Assembly (NCBI GenBank): GCA_030765185.1 | Contig: JAVCDE010000030.1 | Location: 1 to 48,481, forward strand | Direction of reading: 5' to 3' | DNA length: 48,481 nt | Source of the DNA: Candidatus Aceula meridiana | GTDB lineage: Bacteria; Omnitrophota; Gorgyraeia; Zapsychrales; Aceulaceae | Shown: positions 39,367 to 47,010 of the stretch, in pieces | Numbering within the stretch: the first letter of the stretch is position 1 | How the letters are laid out: the number at the start of each line of letters is the position of its first letter | Notes under the pieces: model-generated | What the model was told of the DNA's origin: nothing | What the model saw: the letters and a program-made list of their open reading frames with translations, nothing else | Databases searched by the model: none | Made by a program: the position numbers and the translations under genes

Positions 39367-39771
39367 ATGACGAATGTAATGCTTGAAAGCCAGCTGCAGA
39401 TTCGAGTAACCAATGATGTAGGAACCTTAGCGCAGATAACTAACACGATTTCCTCATCCGGAATTAATCTTGTCGCTGTTTGTGCGTATGCGGTTGATAA
39501 TAATGGGATGATTATGTTTGTTACCGAGGATAATAAGAAGGCAAAGAAATTATTAGAGTCAAAAAATTACAATGTTAACGAAGAAGAAATTGTTCTTTTA
39601 ACCCTAGATAATAAGCCAGGGACTCTTCAGGCGATAACACAGCGCATTGCTGATTCGGGTATTGATTTAACTTTGGTATATGGAAGTGTTGAGCCAAAAG
39701 GTAAAAAAAGCCAGATTGTTTTAATTTCAGAAAATAATGCAGCTGTTTTGGCAGTTGTAAAAATGATGTAA
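39367..39771 (+). CDS. Two-ACT-domain protein
   Basis: A 134-aa protein containing two ACT repeats and nothing else: residues 8-68 (LQIRVTNDVGTLAQITNTIS) and 75-134 (VLLTLDNKPGTLQAITQRIA). ACT domains bind amino acids and regulate enzymes. With no catalytic part, this would be a stand-alone sensor. A Shine-Dalgarno (AAGGAGG) precedes the ATG and ends the structured leader. The ligand is unknown. Confidence 0.88.
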   Translation: MTNVMLESQLQIRVTNDVGTLAQITNTISSSGINLVAVCAYAVDNNGMIMFVTEDNKKAKKLLESKNYNVNEEEIVLLTLDNKPGTLQAITQRIADSGIDLTLVYGSVEPKGKKSQIVLISENNAAVLAVVKMM

Positions 39772-39820
39772 TGCCTTTCAAGCGTTTATTCCATTTAAAT
39801 TTCGGGAATAAGGAGAAGAA

Positions 39821-40243
39821 ATGACAGCTTTTTTATGGGCTATCATCACGGCGTGTATTTGGGGAATTGTTCCTATTCTTGAAAAAACAGGACTGCTTAA
39901 GGCAACACCCCTTGCAGGTTTGTTTTATCGCTGCCTAGGTGTTTTTCTTGGATTTATTGTTTTGATGACTTTTCTTGTTAAACCAGCTGAAATTAAAGCC
40001 GTTGATTTAAAATCTGCTTCTTTTTTAATTTTAGGTGGATTTTTAGCAAGTTTTGTTGCGCAGATGACATTTTATAATGCTTTAAAACAAGGAGAGGTTT
40101 CACGAATTATGCCCATTGCGGGAAGCTTTCCTTTGATTGCGTTTATTTTAGGAATTTTGATCTTAGGAGAATCTTTCTCTTGGATAAAAATGGCTGGTGC
40201 GATGTGTATTGTTACGGGAATCATCGCTTTGAAATTGGGATAA
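39821..40243 (+). CDS. Small EamA-family transporter (half-size)
   Basis: A 140-aa membrane protein with five helices. It matches one EamA repeat: start AFLWAIITACIWGIVPILEK, later ASFVAQMTFYNALKQGE and the closing KMAGAMCIVTGIIALKL. Usual EamA transporters have two repeats (about 290 aa). Single-repeat forms must dimerise, like small multidrug transporters. A good Shine-Dalgarno (AAGGAGAAG) precedes the ATG. The substrate is not evident. Confidence 0.85.
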   Translation: MTAFLWAIITACIWGIVPILEKTGLLKATPLAGLFYRCLGVFLGFIVLMTFLVKPAEIKAVDLKSASFLILGGFLASFVAQMTFYNALKQGEVSRIMPIAGSFPLIAFILGILILGESFSWIKMAGAMCIVTGIIALKLG

Positions 40244-40260
40244 TTCTTCTTGGTTATTAA

Positions 40261-40593
40261 ATGCGTATTTGGGACATATCACCAAAATATCTTTGCCGTT
40301 CACATCTTTTAGGTGAACACCGAGAACTTCATGCCATTTGGATAATTTTATCGAAGAATAAAAAAGGTTATTCGCGCCATCCTGAAACTTTGCGCTGGAA
40401 AGGAAAGCTTAAAGCTCTGTATGTCCGTCATGAAAAACTTGTGTTAGAAATGCAAAGACGGGGATATCGGCATTTAAGCCCGTTGGATAAAAGGCAGGCA
40501 AAAGGAATTGCGAGGCAAACGCAATATGTTGATAGCATTAAGCAGCAGCGCATAATACTTCTTCAAAAAAAATGTAATTGTAAAATATCATGA
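40261..40593 (+). CDS. Pyrimidine-dimer DNA glycosylase/endonuclease V family protein
   Basis: A 110-aa protein resembling the bacterial relatives of T4 endonuclease V: MRIWDISPKYLCRSHLLGEH with HRELHAI, a GYSRHPETLRWKGKLKALY core, and RHEKLVLEMQRRGYRH. T4 enzymes remove UV pyrimidine dimers using an N-terminal Thr-2, here Arg-2, so this bacterial group may act differently or bind without the same chemistry. It starts 17 bases after the EamA gene without a clear Shine-Dalgarno. Its stop overlaps the MetH-activation ATG. Confidence 0.85.
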   Translation: MRIWDISPKYLCRSHLLGEHRELHAIWIILSKNKKGYSRHPETLRWKGKLKALYVRHEKLVLEMQRRGYRHLSPLDKRQAKGIARQTQYVDSIKQQRIILLQKKCNCKIS

Positions 40594-41204
40594 ACGTAAA
40601 ATTATTCAAGTCAATATCTATTGAGCCGAACAAAAACAATATCTACCGGCATTTAGGATATTCAAAAGAAAAGACTGAAGTTCACGGCGTTATGCGTGAT
40701 CAAGTTGATTGTTATATCGACGATTCTTTATCTGTTATTGATTTAAAAGGGGTGGCGGAAGTTTTGACTGTTAAAAAAGCGGATGAAGAGAGAATTGAGC
40801 TTGAAGGAGATATTATTTTTAAGAGTAAGGGTCTGGCTCAATTTTTAAAGGGATCAAATGAAGTTCTTCTAATGGCAACAACAGCTGGAACGCAAATAAT
40901 GGAGGAAATACAAAAGAATTCTTCGTCAGGCGATTTGGTTCGTTCGGTTATTTATGATGCCACCGCAGGCGAGATGGTTGATGATGCTTTGACATGGATT
41001 ATGAATTATTATAAAGGAGAGCTTGTTCGAAAAGGCAAACAGCTTGATCCTCGTCGTTTTTCTTGCGGATATGGAGATTTTGCACTTGAAGAGCAGAAAA
41101 TATTCTGGGACATTTTAAAGATGAAAGATTTAGGCGTTCAAATAACTGATTCTTATTTACTTGTTCCCGAGAAATCGGTAACAGCGATTACCGGGATTCG
41201 ATAA
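40590..41204 (+). CDS. Vitamin B12-dependent methionine synthase activation-domain protein
   Basis: A 204-aa protein resembling the separate reactivation module of MetH. Features include a central strand EVLLMATTAGTQI, the GEMVDDALTWI helix, and the conserved RRFSCGYGDF turn near 155, a SAM-binding region in MetH. It would bind SAM and re-methylate inactive cob(II)alamin of the downstream enzyme, which has no such domain. It overlaps the glycosylase gene and lies 5 bases before metH. A reductase partner is not seen in the window. Confidence 0.85.
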   Translation: MNVKLFKSISIEPNKNNIYRHLGYSKEKTEVHGVMRDQVDCYIDDSLSVIDLKGVAEVLTVKKADEERIELEGDIIFKSKGLAQFLKGSNEVLLMATTAGTQIMEEIQKNSSSGDLVRSVIYDATAGEMVDDALTWIMNYYKGELVRKGKQLDPRRFSCGYGDFALEEQKIFWDILKMKDLGVQITDSYLLVPEKSVTAITGIR

Positions 41205-41209
41205 AAAGT

Positions 41210-43597
41210 ATGGCAAAGATTAAAAATCTACTTAAAAAGCGCATTGTTGTCTTAGACGGTGCAACTGGCACAGAATTACAAATGCGAGGCATGCCTAAGG
41301 GTGCTTGCCCTGAGAAGTGGTGTTTGAAAAATCCTAAGCTTCTATCGCAAGTACATAGAGACTATCTAGCGGCAGGGTCGGACATTGTTTATACATGTAC
41401 TTTTGGCGCTAATCGCTATAAGCTCGCAGAGTATGGTGTCAAAGATATTCGTGGGACAAATCGTCGACTTGCGCAGATTGCTAAAAAAGCTGTTGGCAAC
41501 AAGGCTCTCGTTGCCGGTGATATAGGGCCAACTGGAAAATTTATTGAACCCTTTGGGCCGTTAGCGTTTGATGAGGCTGTTAATGCATTTAAAGAACAAG
41601 TTAAGGGTTTGATTGATGGCGGCGTGGATCTTTTTGTTATTGAAACCATGATCGATGTTCAAGAGGCAAGGGCAGCTTTGATTGCCGTTAAGGAACTTAC
41701 TGCTAAGTTTACAATGGTCACCATGACCTTTGAGCAGGATGGACGGACATTAAACGGCACAGATCCTCTGACAGCTTTAATAACATTGCAAAGCCTTGGG
41801 GCTGATGCGGTGGGCTGCAATTGTTCAGCTGGGCCAAAGGAGATGCTTAAATTTATCGCGTCATTAACGCCGTATGCAAAAGTTCCACTTGTAGCAAAAC
41901 CGAATGCCGGAATACCAAAGCTTGTTGACGGAAAAACTATTTTTGACATGCCTCCAAAAGTGTTTGCGTCTTACGCCAAGCGGTTCGCTAAGCTTGGTGT
42001 TTGTTTTATTGGCGGCTGCTGCGGAACAACTCCAGAGCATATTGTAAATCTAAAGCAAAATCTTAAGGGCGCTAAACCTGCAAAAAGTAAACGCAGCGCT
42101 ATAAGTGCGCTAAGCTCTGCCCGCGATAATATTGTTTTAGAAAAAAGAAAAAATATAGCTCTTGTTGGTGAATGTATTAACCCGACAGGAAGAAAAGCTC
42201 TTCAGGCAGAATTATGCCAAGGAAAAACAACGATTATCCGTCAGCTAGCAAAAGAGCAGGAGAGGCGAGGGGCAGATATTTTGGACGTTAATGTTGGCGC
42301 ACCTGGCATTGATGAAGTTACGATGATGAAAAATACGGTTAATCTTTTATCGGTTGCAACGAGCTTACCGCTTGTTATTGACTCTCCAAATATAAAAGCG
42401 GTTGAAACGGCTTTACGTGTTTATCCTGGGCGAGCGCTGATTAATTCTATTTCAGCTGAAAAAGAAAAGATTGAGAAACTTTTGCCCGTTGCGGCTAAAT
42501 ATGGCGCTATGTTTATTTTATTGCCCTTAGGGTTTAAAGGAATTCCTAAAACTTTTCAAGAACGCAAAAAGAATGTTGAATACGTTTGGGCAAAAGCAAA
42601 AAAGCTTGGAATTCAAAAAGAAGACATTATTATTGATGGGCTTGTCATGGCAATTTCATCGTTAAAGAAAGCAGCTATTGAAACAATTAAAACAGTTGCC
42701 TGGAGTATGAAAACTTTTAAATGTAATACCATTGCAGGGCTTTCCAATGTTTCTTTCGGTCTTCCGCAACGCTCTGTTTTAAATTCTACATTTTTAGAAA
42801 TTCTAAAGAAAAATGGTCTTTCTTTGGTTATCGCAAATCCAATACGAATTACAAAAGGGTACTCTAAGAAGGCTGCTGATGTTCTCTTAAATAGAGATAA
42901 GGATGCCGCGAGGTATATTGCACATTTTAGCAAACAGCCAAAACAGGAATTAAAATCAGAGCTTAGGGATCTTTCGGCTAAGGAAAAAGTATGCAAAGCT
43001 ATTTTAGAAGGAAATCGCGAGGATATTGTTTCGTTTGTTAAAGAGTTGCTCTCAATCGGTGTCTCGGCTAAAGATATTGTCTATAAAAGCATGATTCCCT
43101 CAATTAATAAAGTCGGAGATTTTTTTGATCAAAAGAAATATTTTCTACCTCAGTTGATTGCGAGTGCTGAAGCTATGAAAGCGGCGTTTCATTTTTTAGA
43201 ACCTCGACTTCAAGAAAAAGGTGGAGAGAAAATTAAGAAAACTGTTGTGATTTTAGCGACGGTCAAGGGCGACATTCACGATATTGGGAAAAATATTGTT
43301 GCTTTGATGCTTAAAAATCATGGGTTTGATGTTGTTGATTTAGGCCACGATGTTGATCCAAAAAAGATCATTTCAGAAATTAAGCGCCACAAAAGTCCAA
43401 TTGTTGGCCTGTCAGCTTTGATGACAACAACAATGGTCAGCATGAAAGATGTTATCAACGAAGCAAAGAGACAAAAGCTTTCCTGTCGCTTTATGGCAGG
43501 CGGAGCTGTTATAACTCCAGATTACGCAAAGTCGATTGGGGCCAAATATTCAGCAGATGGTGTTTCGGCTGTTAAGGTCGCGAAATGTTTAAGCTAA
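41210..43597 (+). CDS. metH: Cobalamin-dependent methionine synthase without activation domain
   Basis: A 795-aa protein. Residues 1-285 are the homocysteine methyltransferase domain with zinc-ligand Cys in GCNCSAG and GGCCGT. Residues about 300-580 are the pterin-binding (methyltetrahydrofolate) domain (VGECINPTGRKAL, DVNVGAPG). Residues 600-680 form the cap helices, and 680-795 the B12-binding domain, where H690 in DIHDIG is the cobalt ligand. Full-length MetH is about 1,200 aa; the missing SAM/activation domain is encoded immediately upstream. No cobalamin riboswitch is visible. It methylates homocysteine to methionine. Confidence 0.95.
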   Translation: MAKIKNLLKKRIVVLDGATGTELQMRGMPKGACPEKWCLKNPKLLSQVHRDYLAAGSDIVYTCTFGANRYKLAEYGVKDIRGTNRRLAQIAKKAVGNKALVAGDIGPTGKFIEPFGPLAFDEAVNAFKEQVKGLIDGGVDLFVIETMIDVQEARAALIAVKELTAKFTMVTMTFEQDGRTLNGTDPLTALITLQSLGADAVGCNCSAGPKEMLKFIASLTPYAKVPLVAKPNAGIPKLVDGKTIFDMPPKVFASYAKRFAKLGVCFIGGCCGTTPEHIVNLKQNLKGAKPAKSKRSAISALSSARDNIVLEKRKNIALVGECINPTGRKALQAELCQGKTTIIRQLAKEQERRGADILDVNVGAPGIDEVTMMKNTVNLLSVATSLPLVIDSPNIKAVETALRVYPGRALINSISAEKEKIEKLLPVAAKYGAMFILLPLGFKGIPKTFQERKKNVEYVWAKAKKLGIQKEDIIIDGLVMAISSLKKAAIETIKTVAWSMKTFKCNTIAGLSNVSFGLPQRSVLNSTFLEILKKNGLSLVIANPIRITKGYSKKAADVLLNRDKDAARYIAHFSKQPKQELKSELRDLSAKEKVCKAILEGNREDIVSFVKELLSIGVSAKDIVYKSMIPSINKVGDFFDQKKYFLPQLIASAEAMKAAFHFLEPRLQEKGGEKIKKTVVILATVKGDIHDIGKNIVALMLKNHGFDVVDLGHDVDPKKIISEIKRHKSPIVGLSALMTTTMVSMKDVINEAKRQKLSCRFMAGGAVITPDYAKSIGAKYSADGVSAVKVAKCLS

Positions 43598-43603
43598 AAA
43601 AGG

Positions 43604-43686
43604 GCCTCCGATTTAAGTTATTCGGCTCACGAACGGTCTCTTGCGAGCCTAAGTTCGAATTCGTATCACAATCTTCAATCGGAGGC
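43604..43686 (+). other. Long hairpin after metH, related to the recurrent leader element (E4)
   Basis: GCCTCCGATT (43604-43613) pairs perfectly with AATCGGAGGC (43677-43686), and inside it GGCTC pairs with GAGCC. The interior shares TTTAAGTTAT and, further on, GGTCTC with E2 at 43786-43810. It lies 7 bases after the metH stop. Only a weak T stretch follows, so it is not a classical terminator. A tRNA-like GTTCGAAT occurs but the arms do not fold as a tRNA. Confidence 0.45.
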
Positions 43687-43742
43687 TATTAGATTTCTCT
43701 GGAAATTTTGACTAAAATCATTTAAAATCGACGTAATAAATA

Positions 43743-43836
43743 AATTGAAATCCCGACATGCTTCGCATGCGGGATAAATTCGCACTTTTAAGTTATGTCG
43801 CGAAGGTCTCCATAACTTAAGTGCTCATTTAGGAGG
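43743..43836 (+). promoter_or_regulatory. Structured leader of the SnoaL-like gene, recurrent element (E2)
   Basis: ATCCCG(A)CATGC with GCATGCGGGAT (43750-43775) is a strong stem closed by TTC, and AAATTCG follows. A second stem pairs GCACTT (43782-43787) with AAGTGC (43819-43824) and AAGTTATG (43790-43797) with CATAACTT (43811-43818), around a 13-base loop TCGCGAAGGTCTC. TCATTTAGGAGG then provides the ribosome site. The arrangement mirrors E1 at 39273-39363. Confidence 0.5.
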
Positions 43837-43840
43837 ACTT

Positions 43841-44260
43841 ATGGAAAATTATATTTCAATCAACAAAGAATGGACCGATGATCAAAAAGAAATTTGGGCT
43901 GTTATCGAAGACCACTGGGAATGTCTAACAAAGGGCAAGGTCGACAAGTTTAAAGAATTTATTCATCCGGATTTTGTTGGATTTGGTCATGAAAGTCCAT
44001 ACCCAGTTGATCAGGGATGGCTCAATCATTGGGTCGGTTTTTGGTCAAAGAGCACAACTTTTTTGATTCATGCTTTAAAGCCGCAGCACATTGTTATCCA
44101 CGGCGATATCGCCATTGTGCAATATTATCTTTTTACCATTACAAAAAATGATGTTTCAGCCGGAAATAGCTCAATTCGCCGATACACCATGACTTGGAAA
44201 AAAGAAAATAATCGCTGGCGCGTGATTGCAAGCCATAACAATCTTCAGGGCGAGCACTAA
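43841..44260 (+). CDS. SnoaL-like/DUF4440 (NTF2-fold) protein
   Basis: A 139-aa single-domain protein of the NTF2 fold: DQKEIWAVIEDHWECLTKGK and the strand FIHPDFVGFGHESPYP, ending WKKENNRWRVIASHN. Members include polyketide cyclases and binding proteins of unknown function. No catalytic role can be named here. It is preceded by the E2 leader and a good Shine-Dalgarno. A hairpin AAGATAC/GTATCTT lies just after the stop (44259-44289), with no T run. Confidence 0.8.
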   Translation: MENYISINKEWTDDQKEIWAVIEDHWECLTKGKVDKFKEFIHPDFVGFGHESPYPVDQGWLNHWVGFWSKSTTFLIHALKPQHIVIHGDIAIVQYYLFTITKNDVSAGNSSIRRYTMTWKKENNRWRVIASHNNLQGEH

Positions 44261-44336
44261 GATACTGCCTCGTGCATGAAGCGTATCTTGTACCGCAAGC
44301 CATAATATAACTAATTAAAAAACTTGGTGTTGATTC

Positions 44337-44948
44337 ATGACTCAAAATGATGGGCGAGTAAAGATTGAGGCACCTTTGGGTGTAGCGCAAGTGCTTTTGC
44401 ATTGCTGTTGTGCACCATGCGCAGGTGAAATTGTTGAGGCGTTATTGGATTCTGGAATCATACCAACGTTGTTTTTTTATAATCCAAATATTTATCCACG
44501 CAACGAATATGAGCTTCGCAAGAAAGCTGTAAAGGATTTTGCGGATAAAAAAGACGTTGCATTTGTTGATGGAGATTATGATGATGCGGTGTGGGCTGAG
44601 GCAACTGCTGGATTTGAAAATGAGGAGGAAGGTGGGATCAGATGCGAAAAATGTTTTTTTATGCGCCTTAGTCGTTCAGCACAGTATGCCAAAGAAAACG
44701 ATTTTAAAATTTTTACAAGCACACTTGGAATTTCGCGTTATAAAAATTTTGAAAAGGTTAGTGAATGCGGTCATCTTGCAGCTAAAAAACACGGAATTAT
44801 TTATTGGGATCATAATTGGCGTAAAAAAGGTGGGTCGCAGCGTATGTATGAAATTGCCAAACAAGAGAAATTTTACGCACAGAATTATTGTGGCTGCAAG
44901 TTTTCTTTAAAATCAAGAAACAAGCAAGAGGAGAGCATTTTAAAGTGA
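44337..44948 (+). CDS. queH: QueH epoxyqueuosine reductase
   Basis: A 203-aa protein with the QueH Cys/His motifs: HCCCAPC at 22-28, RCEKCFFMRL near 102, and NYCGC near 186. These bind an iron-sulfur cluster and a second metal. QueH reduces epoxyqueuosine to queuosine in tRNA, the last step of queuosine synthesis. It is an alternative to QueG and contains no cobalamin. The stop overlaps the SET-gene start (GTGA). Confidence 0.93.
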   Translation: MTQNDGRVKIEAPLGVAQVLLHCCCAPCAGEIVEALLDSGIIPTLFFYNPNIYPRNEYELRKKAVKDFADKKDVAFVDGDYDDAVWAEATAGFENEEEGGIRCEKCFFMRLSRSAQYAKENDFKIFTSTLGISRYKNFEKVSECGHLAAKKHGIIYWDHNWRKKGGSQRMYEIAKQEKFYAQNYCGCKFSLKSRNKQEESILK

Positions 44949-45508
44949 GAGCAACAACAAGTCCATACATTTTAAAAAGAAAATCAAAGATTCATGGCTG
45001 GGGGGTTTTTGCCAAGAAGGATATTCCTAAGGATACGAAGATTATTGAATATGTCGGCGAAAAGGTTACTAAAAAAGAATCTGACCGTCGCAGTGATTTA
45101 ACGCTTCATAAAGCTAACAAAAATGAAAAGCATGGATCAGTTTATATTTTTGAGCTTAATAAGCGTTACGATATTGATGGTAATGTTTCTTGGAACACAG
45201 CACGCTTGATTAATCACACTTGCAACCCAAATTGTGAATCGCATTTAATAAACGGACATATTTGGGTTGTGGCTATGCGCGATATCAAAAAGGGTGAGGA
45301 GTTATCCTATAACTATGGATATGGTTTTGAGGATTACCATGAGCATCGATGCCGTTGTGGAGCTCATAATTGCGTTGGTTATATCTTAGATGAATCTCAT
45401 TGGCATAAATTGAAAAAAGTCCAACTTTTACAAGGGTATGGAACAGGTGCAAAAACTAAGCCACGACCAAATCGTAAAAAGACAAAACGCTCAAAGAAAA
45501 AAGCCTAA
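44945..45508 (+). CDS. SET-domain lysine methyltransferase-like protein
   Basis: A 187-aa protein from GTG 44945. That start is preferred because AGGAGAG lies upstream and the start overlaps the queH stop; the in-frame ATG at 44888 lies inside queH. SET motifs are complete: KIHGWGVFAKKDIPK, RLINHTCNPNCES (SAM/pseudoknot region), GEELSYNYGYGF, and a post-SET Cys cluster RCRCGAHNC that closes the active site with zinc. A Lys/Arg-rich tail (about 165-187) follows. It should methylate protein lysines, though the target is unknown. The end overlaps the SpoU gene. Confidence 0.9.
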   Translation: MRATTSPYILKRKSKIHGWGVFAKKDIPKDTKIIEYVGEKVTKKESDRRSDLTLHKANKNEKHGSVYIFELNKRYDIDGNVSWNTARLINHTCNPNCESHLINGHIWVVAMRDIKKGEELSYNYGYGFEDYHEHRCRCGAHNCVGYILDESHWHKLKKVQLLQGYGTGAKTKPRPNRKKTKRSKKKA

Positions 45509-45983
45509 GCTTGGCTTTTGCGCGGTCTTAAATAATATTCGAAGCCTTTATAACGTGGGTTCGATTTTTCGCACCGCTGATGCTGTTGGATTAGAAAAAC
45601 TTTGGCTTTGTGGCATTACAGGATGCCCGCCTGCGTCGATGATTAAAAAGACCGCCTTGGGCGCAGAAGAGACCGTTGTGTGGGAACATCGCGAAGATGC
45701 TGTTGAGCTTGTGCGAGAATTAAAAAACAAGGGCTATCAGATTGTTTTGCTTGAGCAAATTAAACAGAGTGTCTTATATGAAAAATTTAAACCAAAGGCA
45801 CCTATCTGTTTTGTTTTAGGAAATGAAATTACCGGTGTCAGCGATGAGCTTTTAAAATTGTGCGACAAGGCAGTTGAGATTGAAATGATGGGGCTTAAAA
45901 ATTCTTTAAATGTTTCTGTCGCCTTTGGAATTTTAGCGTATCACATCAAAGGTGCCTTAAGGCAAAAGGACACAGAAGCATAA
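45438..45983 (+). CDS. SpoU/TrmH-family RNA 2'-O-methyltransferase
   Basis: A 181-aa SPOUT enzyme with motif 1 NIRSLYNVGSIFRTADA, motif 2 CFVLGNEITGVSDELL and motif 3 EMMGLKNSLNVSVAFGI. These form the knotted SAM site of tRNA or rRNA 2'-O-methyltransferases. The start at 45438 overlaps the SET gene by 71 bases in another frame. It is supported by the family-like N-terminus KLSHDQIVKRQ. The SET basic tail and the SpoU N-terminus therefore share DNA. The target nucleoside is unknown. Confidence 0.93.
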   Translation: MEQVQKLSHDQIVKRQNAQRKKPKLGFCAVLNNIRSLYNVGSIFRTADAVGLEKLWLCGITGCPPASMIKKTALGAEETVVWEHREDAVELVRELKNKGYQIVLLEQIKQSVLYEKFKPKAPICFVLGNEITGVSDELLKLCDKAVEIEMMGLKNSLNVSVAFGILAYHIKGALRQKDTEA

Positions 45984-45997
45984 GAGGTAGCAAAATA

Positions 45998-46954
45998 TTA
46001 CTGTGTTTGTGAAGCGCTTTCTCGCTGACGATCCATTTGCGCTAGCCAAAGACTTCCAAAGATTCCTAAAACGAAAAATAAAAAAGCAAAAATAACTGGT
46101 GGTGTTATTGCCGGGGGGAGTGTATTAATTTCTTTAAAAGCAAGAATTTCATTTTTAAATCCGGTTGGACAGGATAAAATTTCTTTCCATGGCCATATTT
46201 TGAACAAGGAGCCCGCTACCACTCCTGATAAAACACTAAGCGTTAGATCATGATGATGCTTTAAAAGCCATCGCAAAAGGTGAACAAAAGTTAATAGGCC
46301 CGTAATGCAGCCCATGGCAATAATCAAAAGGGCACTAAAATTTCGTTCGCTTACAGCCGTGATTATAAATTCATATTTTCCGAGAAGAAGCAAAATAAAT
46401 GCCCCGGAAATACCTGGTAAAATCATTGCGCAAATAGCAATAACACCGCTAAGAAATAAAAACCACCATGTTTCAGGTGTTTGCATCGGCAAAGCCTTTG
46501 TTAATTGAAACATGACAATCGCGCCTAATAGTCCGTATACTATTTTAATAAAACTTTTTTTCTGGACTTTTTGAAAGATGATAAAAATTGTTGTCAGAAT
46601 AATGCCAAAAAAGAACGCATGGACAAAGACCGGATGATTTGTTAGAAGCCATTTTAAAGGATGGGACAAAGAAAAAATCGCGGATAAAATTCCTGATAAT
46701 AAAATTAATATAAATTTCCATCCGGTCTTTGAAAAAGCATCTCTCAACTGACCTTTGGCCAGTCCTTTAAGAAATCCTATATTAAAAGAAGAAATGGACT
46801 CAATAAGCTCCTCATAAATTCCCATCAAAAAAGCTACCGTCCCACCCGAAACTCCCGGAATGACATCGGCTACGCCCATACAAAACCCTTTTAAAAAGAT
46901 TGCTATATTATCTATTATTTTTTTCATATTTTTAGAATTTTGGATACAATACAT
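45998..46954 (-). CDS. DUF368 membrane protein
   Basis: A 318-aa protein with about 8-9 helices and the DUF368 signature near the start (GFCMGVADVIPGVSGGTVAF) and again in the middle (MILPGISGAFILLLLGKY), two copies of the P-G-x-S-G motif. Members are proposed polyprenyl-phosphate flippases; here that is only a family possibility. It converges on the SpoU gene, with a gap of 14 bases and no visible terminator. ATG 46927 (MKKIIDNIAIF) is an equally plausible start. Confidence 0.9.
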   Translation of the reverse strand: MYCIQNSKNMKKIIDNIAIFLKGFCMGVADVIPGVSGGTVAFLMGIYEELIESISSFNIGFLKGLAKGQLRDAFSKTGWKFILILLSGILSAIFSLSHPLKWLLTNHPVFVHAFFFGIILTTIFIIFQKVQKKSFIKIVYGLLGAIVMFQLTKALPMQTPETWWFLFLSGVIAICAMILPGISGAFILLLLGKYEFIITAVSERNFSALLIIAMGCITGLLTFVHLLRWLLKHHHDLTLSVLSGVVAGSLFKIWPWKEILSCPTGFKNEILAFKEINTLPPAITPPVIFAFLFFVLGIFGSLWLAQMDRQRESASQTQ

Positions 46955-47010
46955 TTTTTAATTTGTTACTGTTTAAAATTGAGATAGAAGTAGCTGGATC
47001 ATTTAAATAA

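Noticed and set aside
41000-41215. Cobalamin riboswitch before metH
   Set aside because: The sequence upstream is coding (activation protein) and no B12-box-like conserved core was found there.
43604-43690. Possible tRNA after metH (acceptor-like stem and GTTCGAAT)
   Set aside because: The T-loop-like sequence has no matching five-pair T stem, and D and anticodon arms cannot be drawn; recorded as a hairpin related to E2.
44888-44944. Longer SET-protein start inside queH
   Set aside because: The extension is queH DNA in another frame; GTG 44945 has AGGAGAG and the expected coupling.
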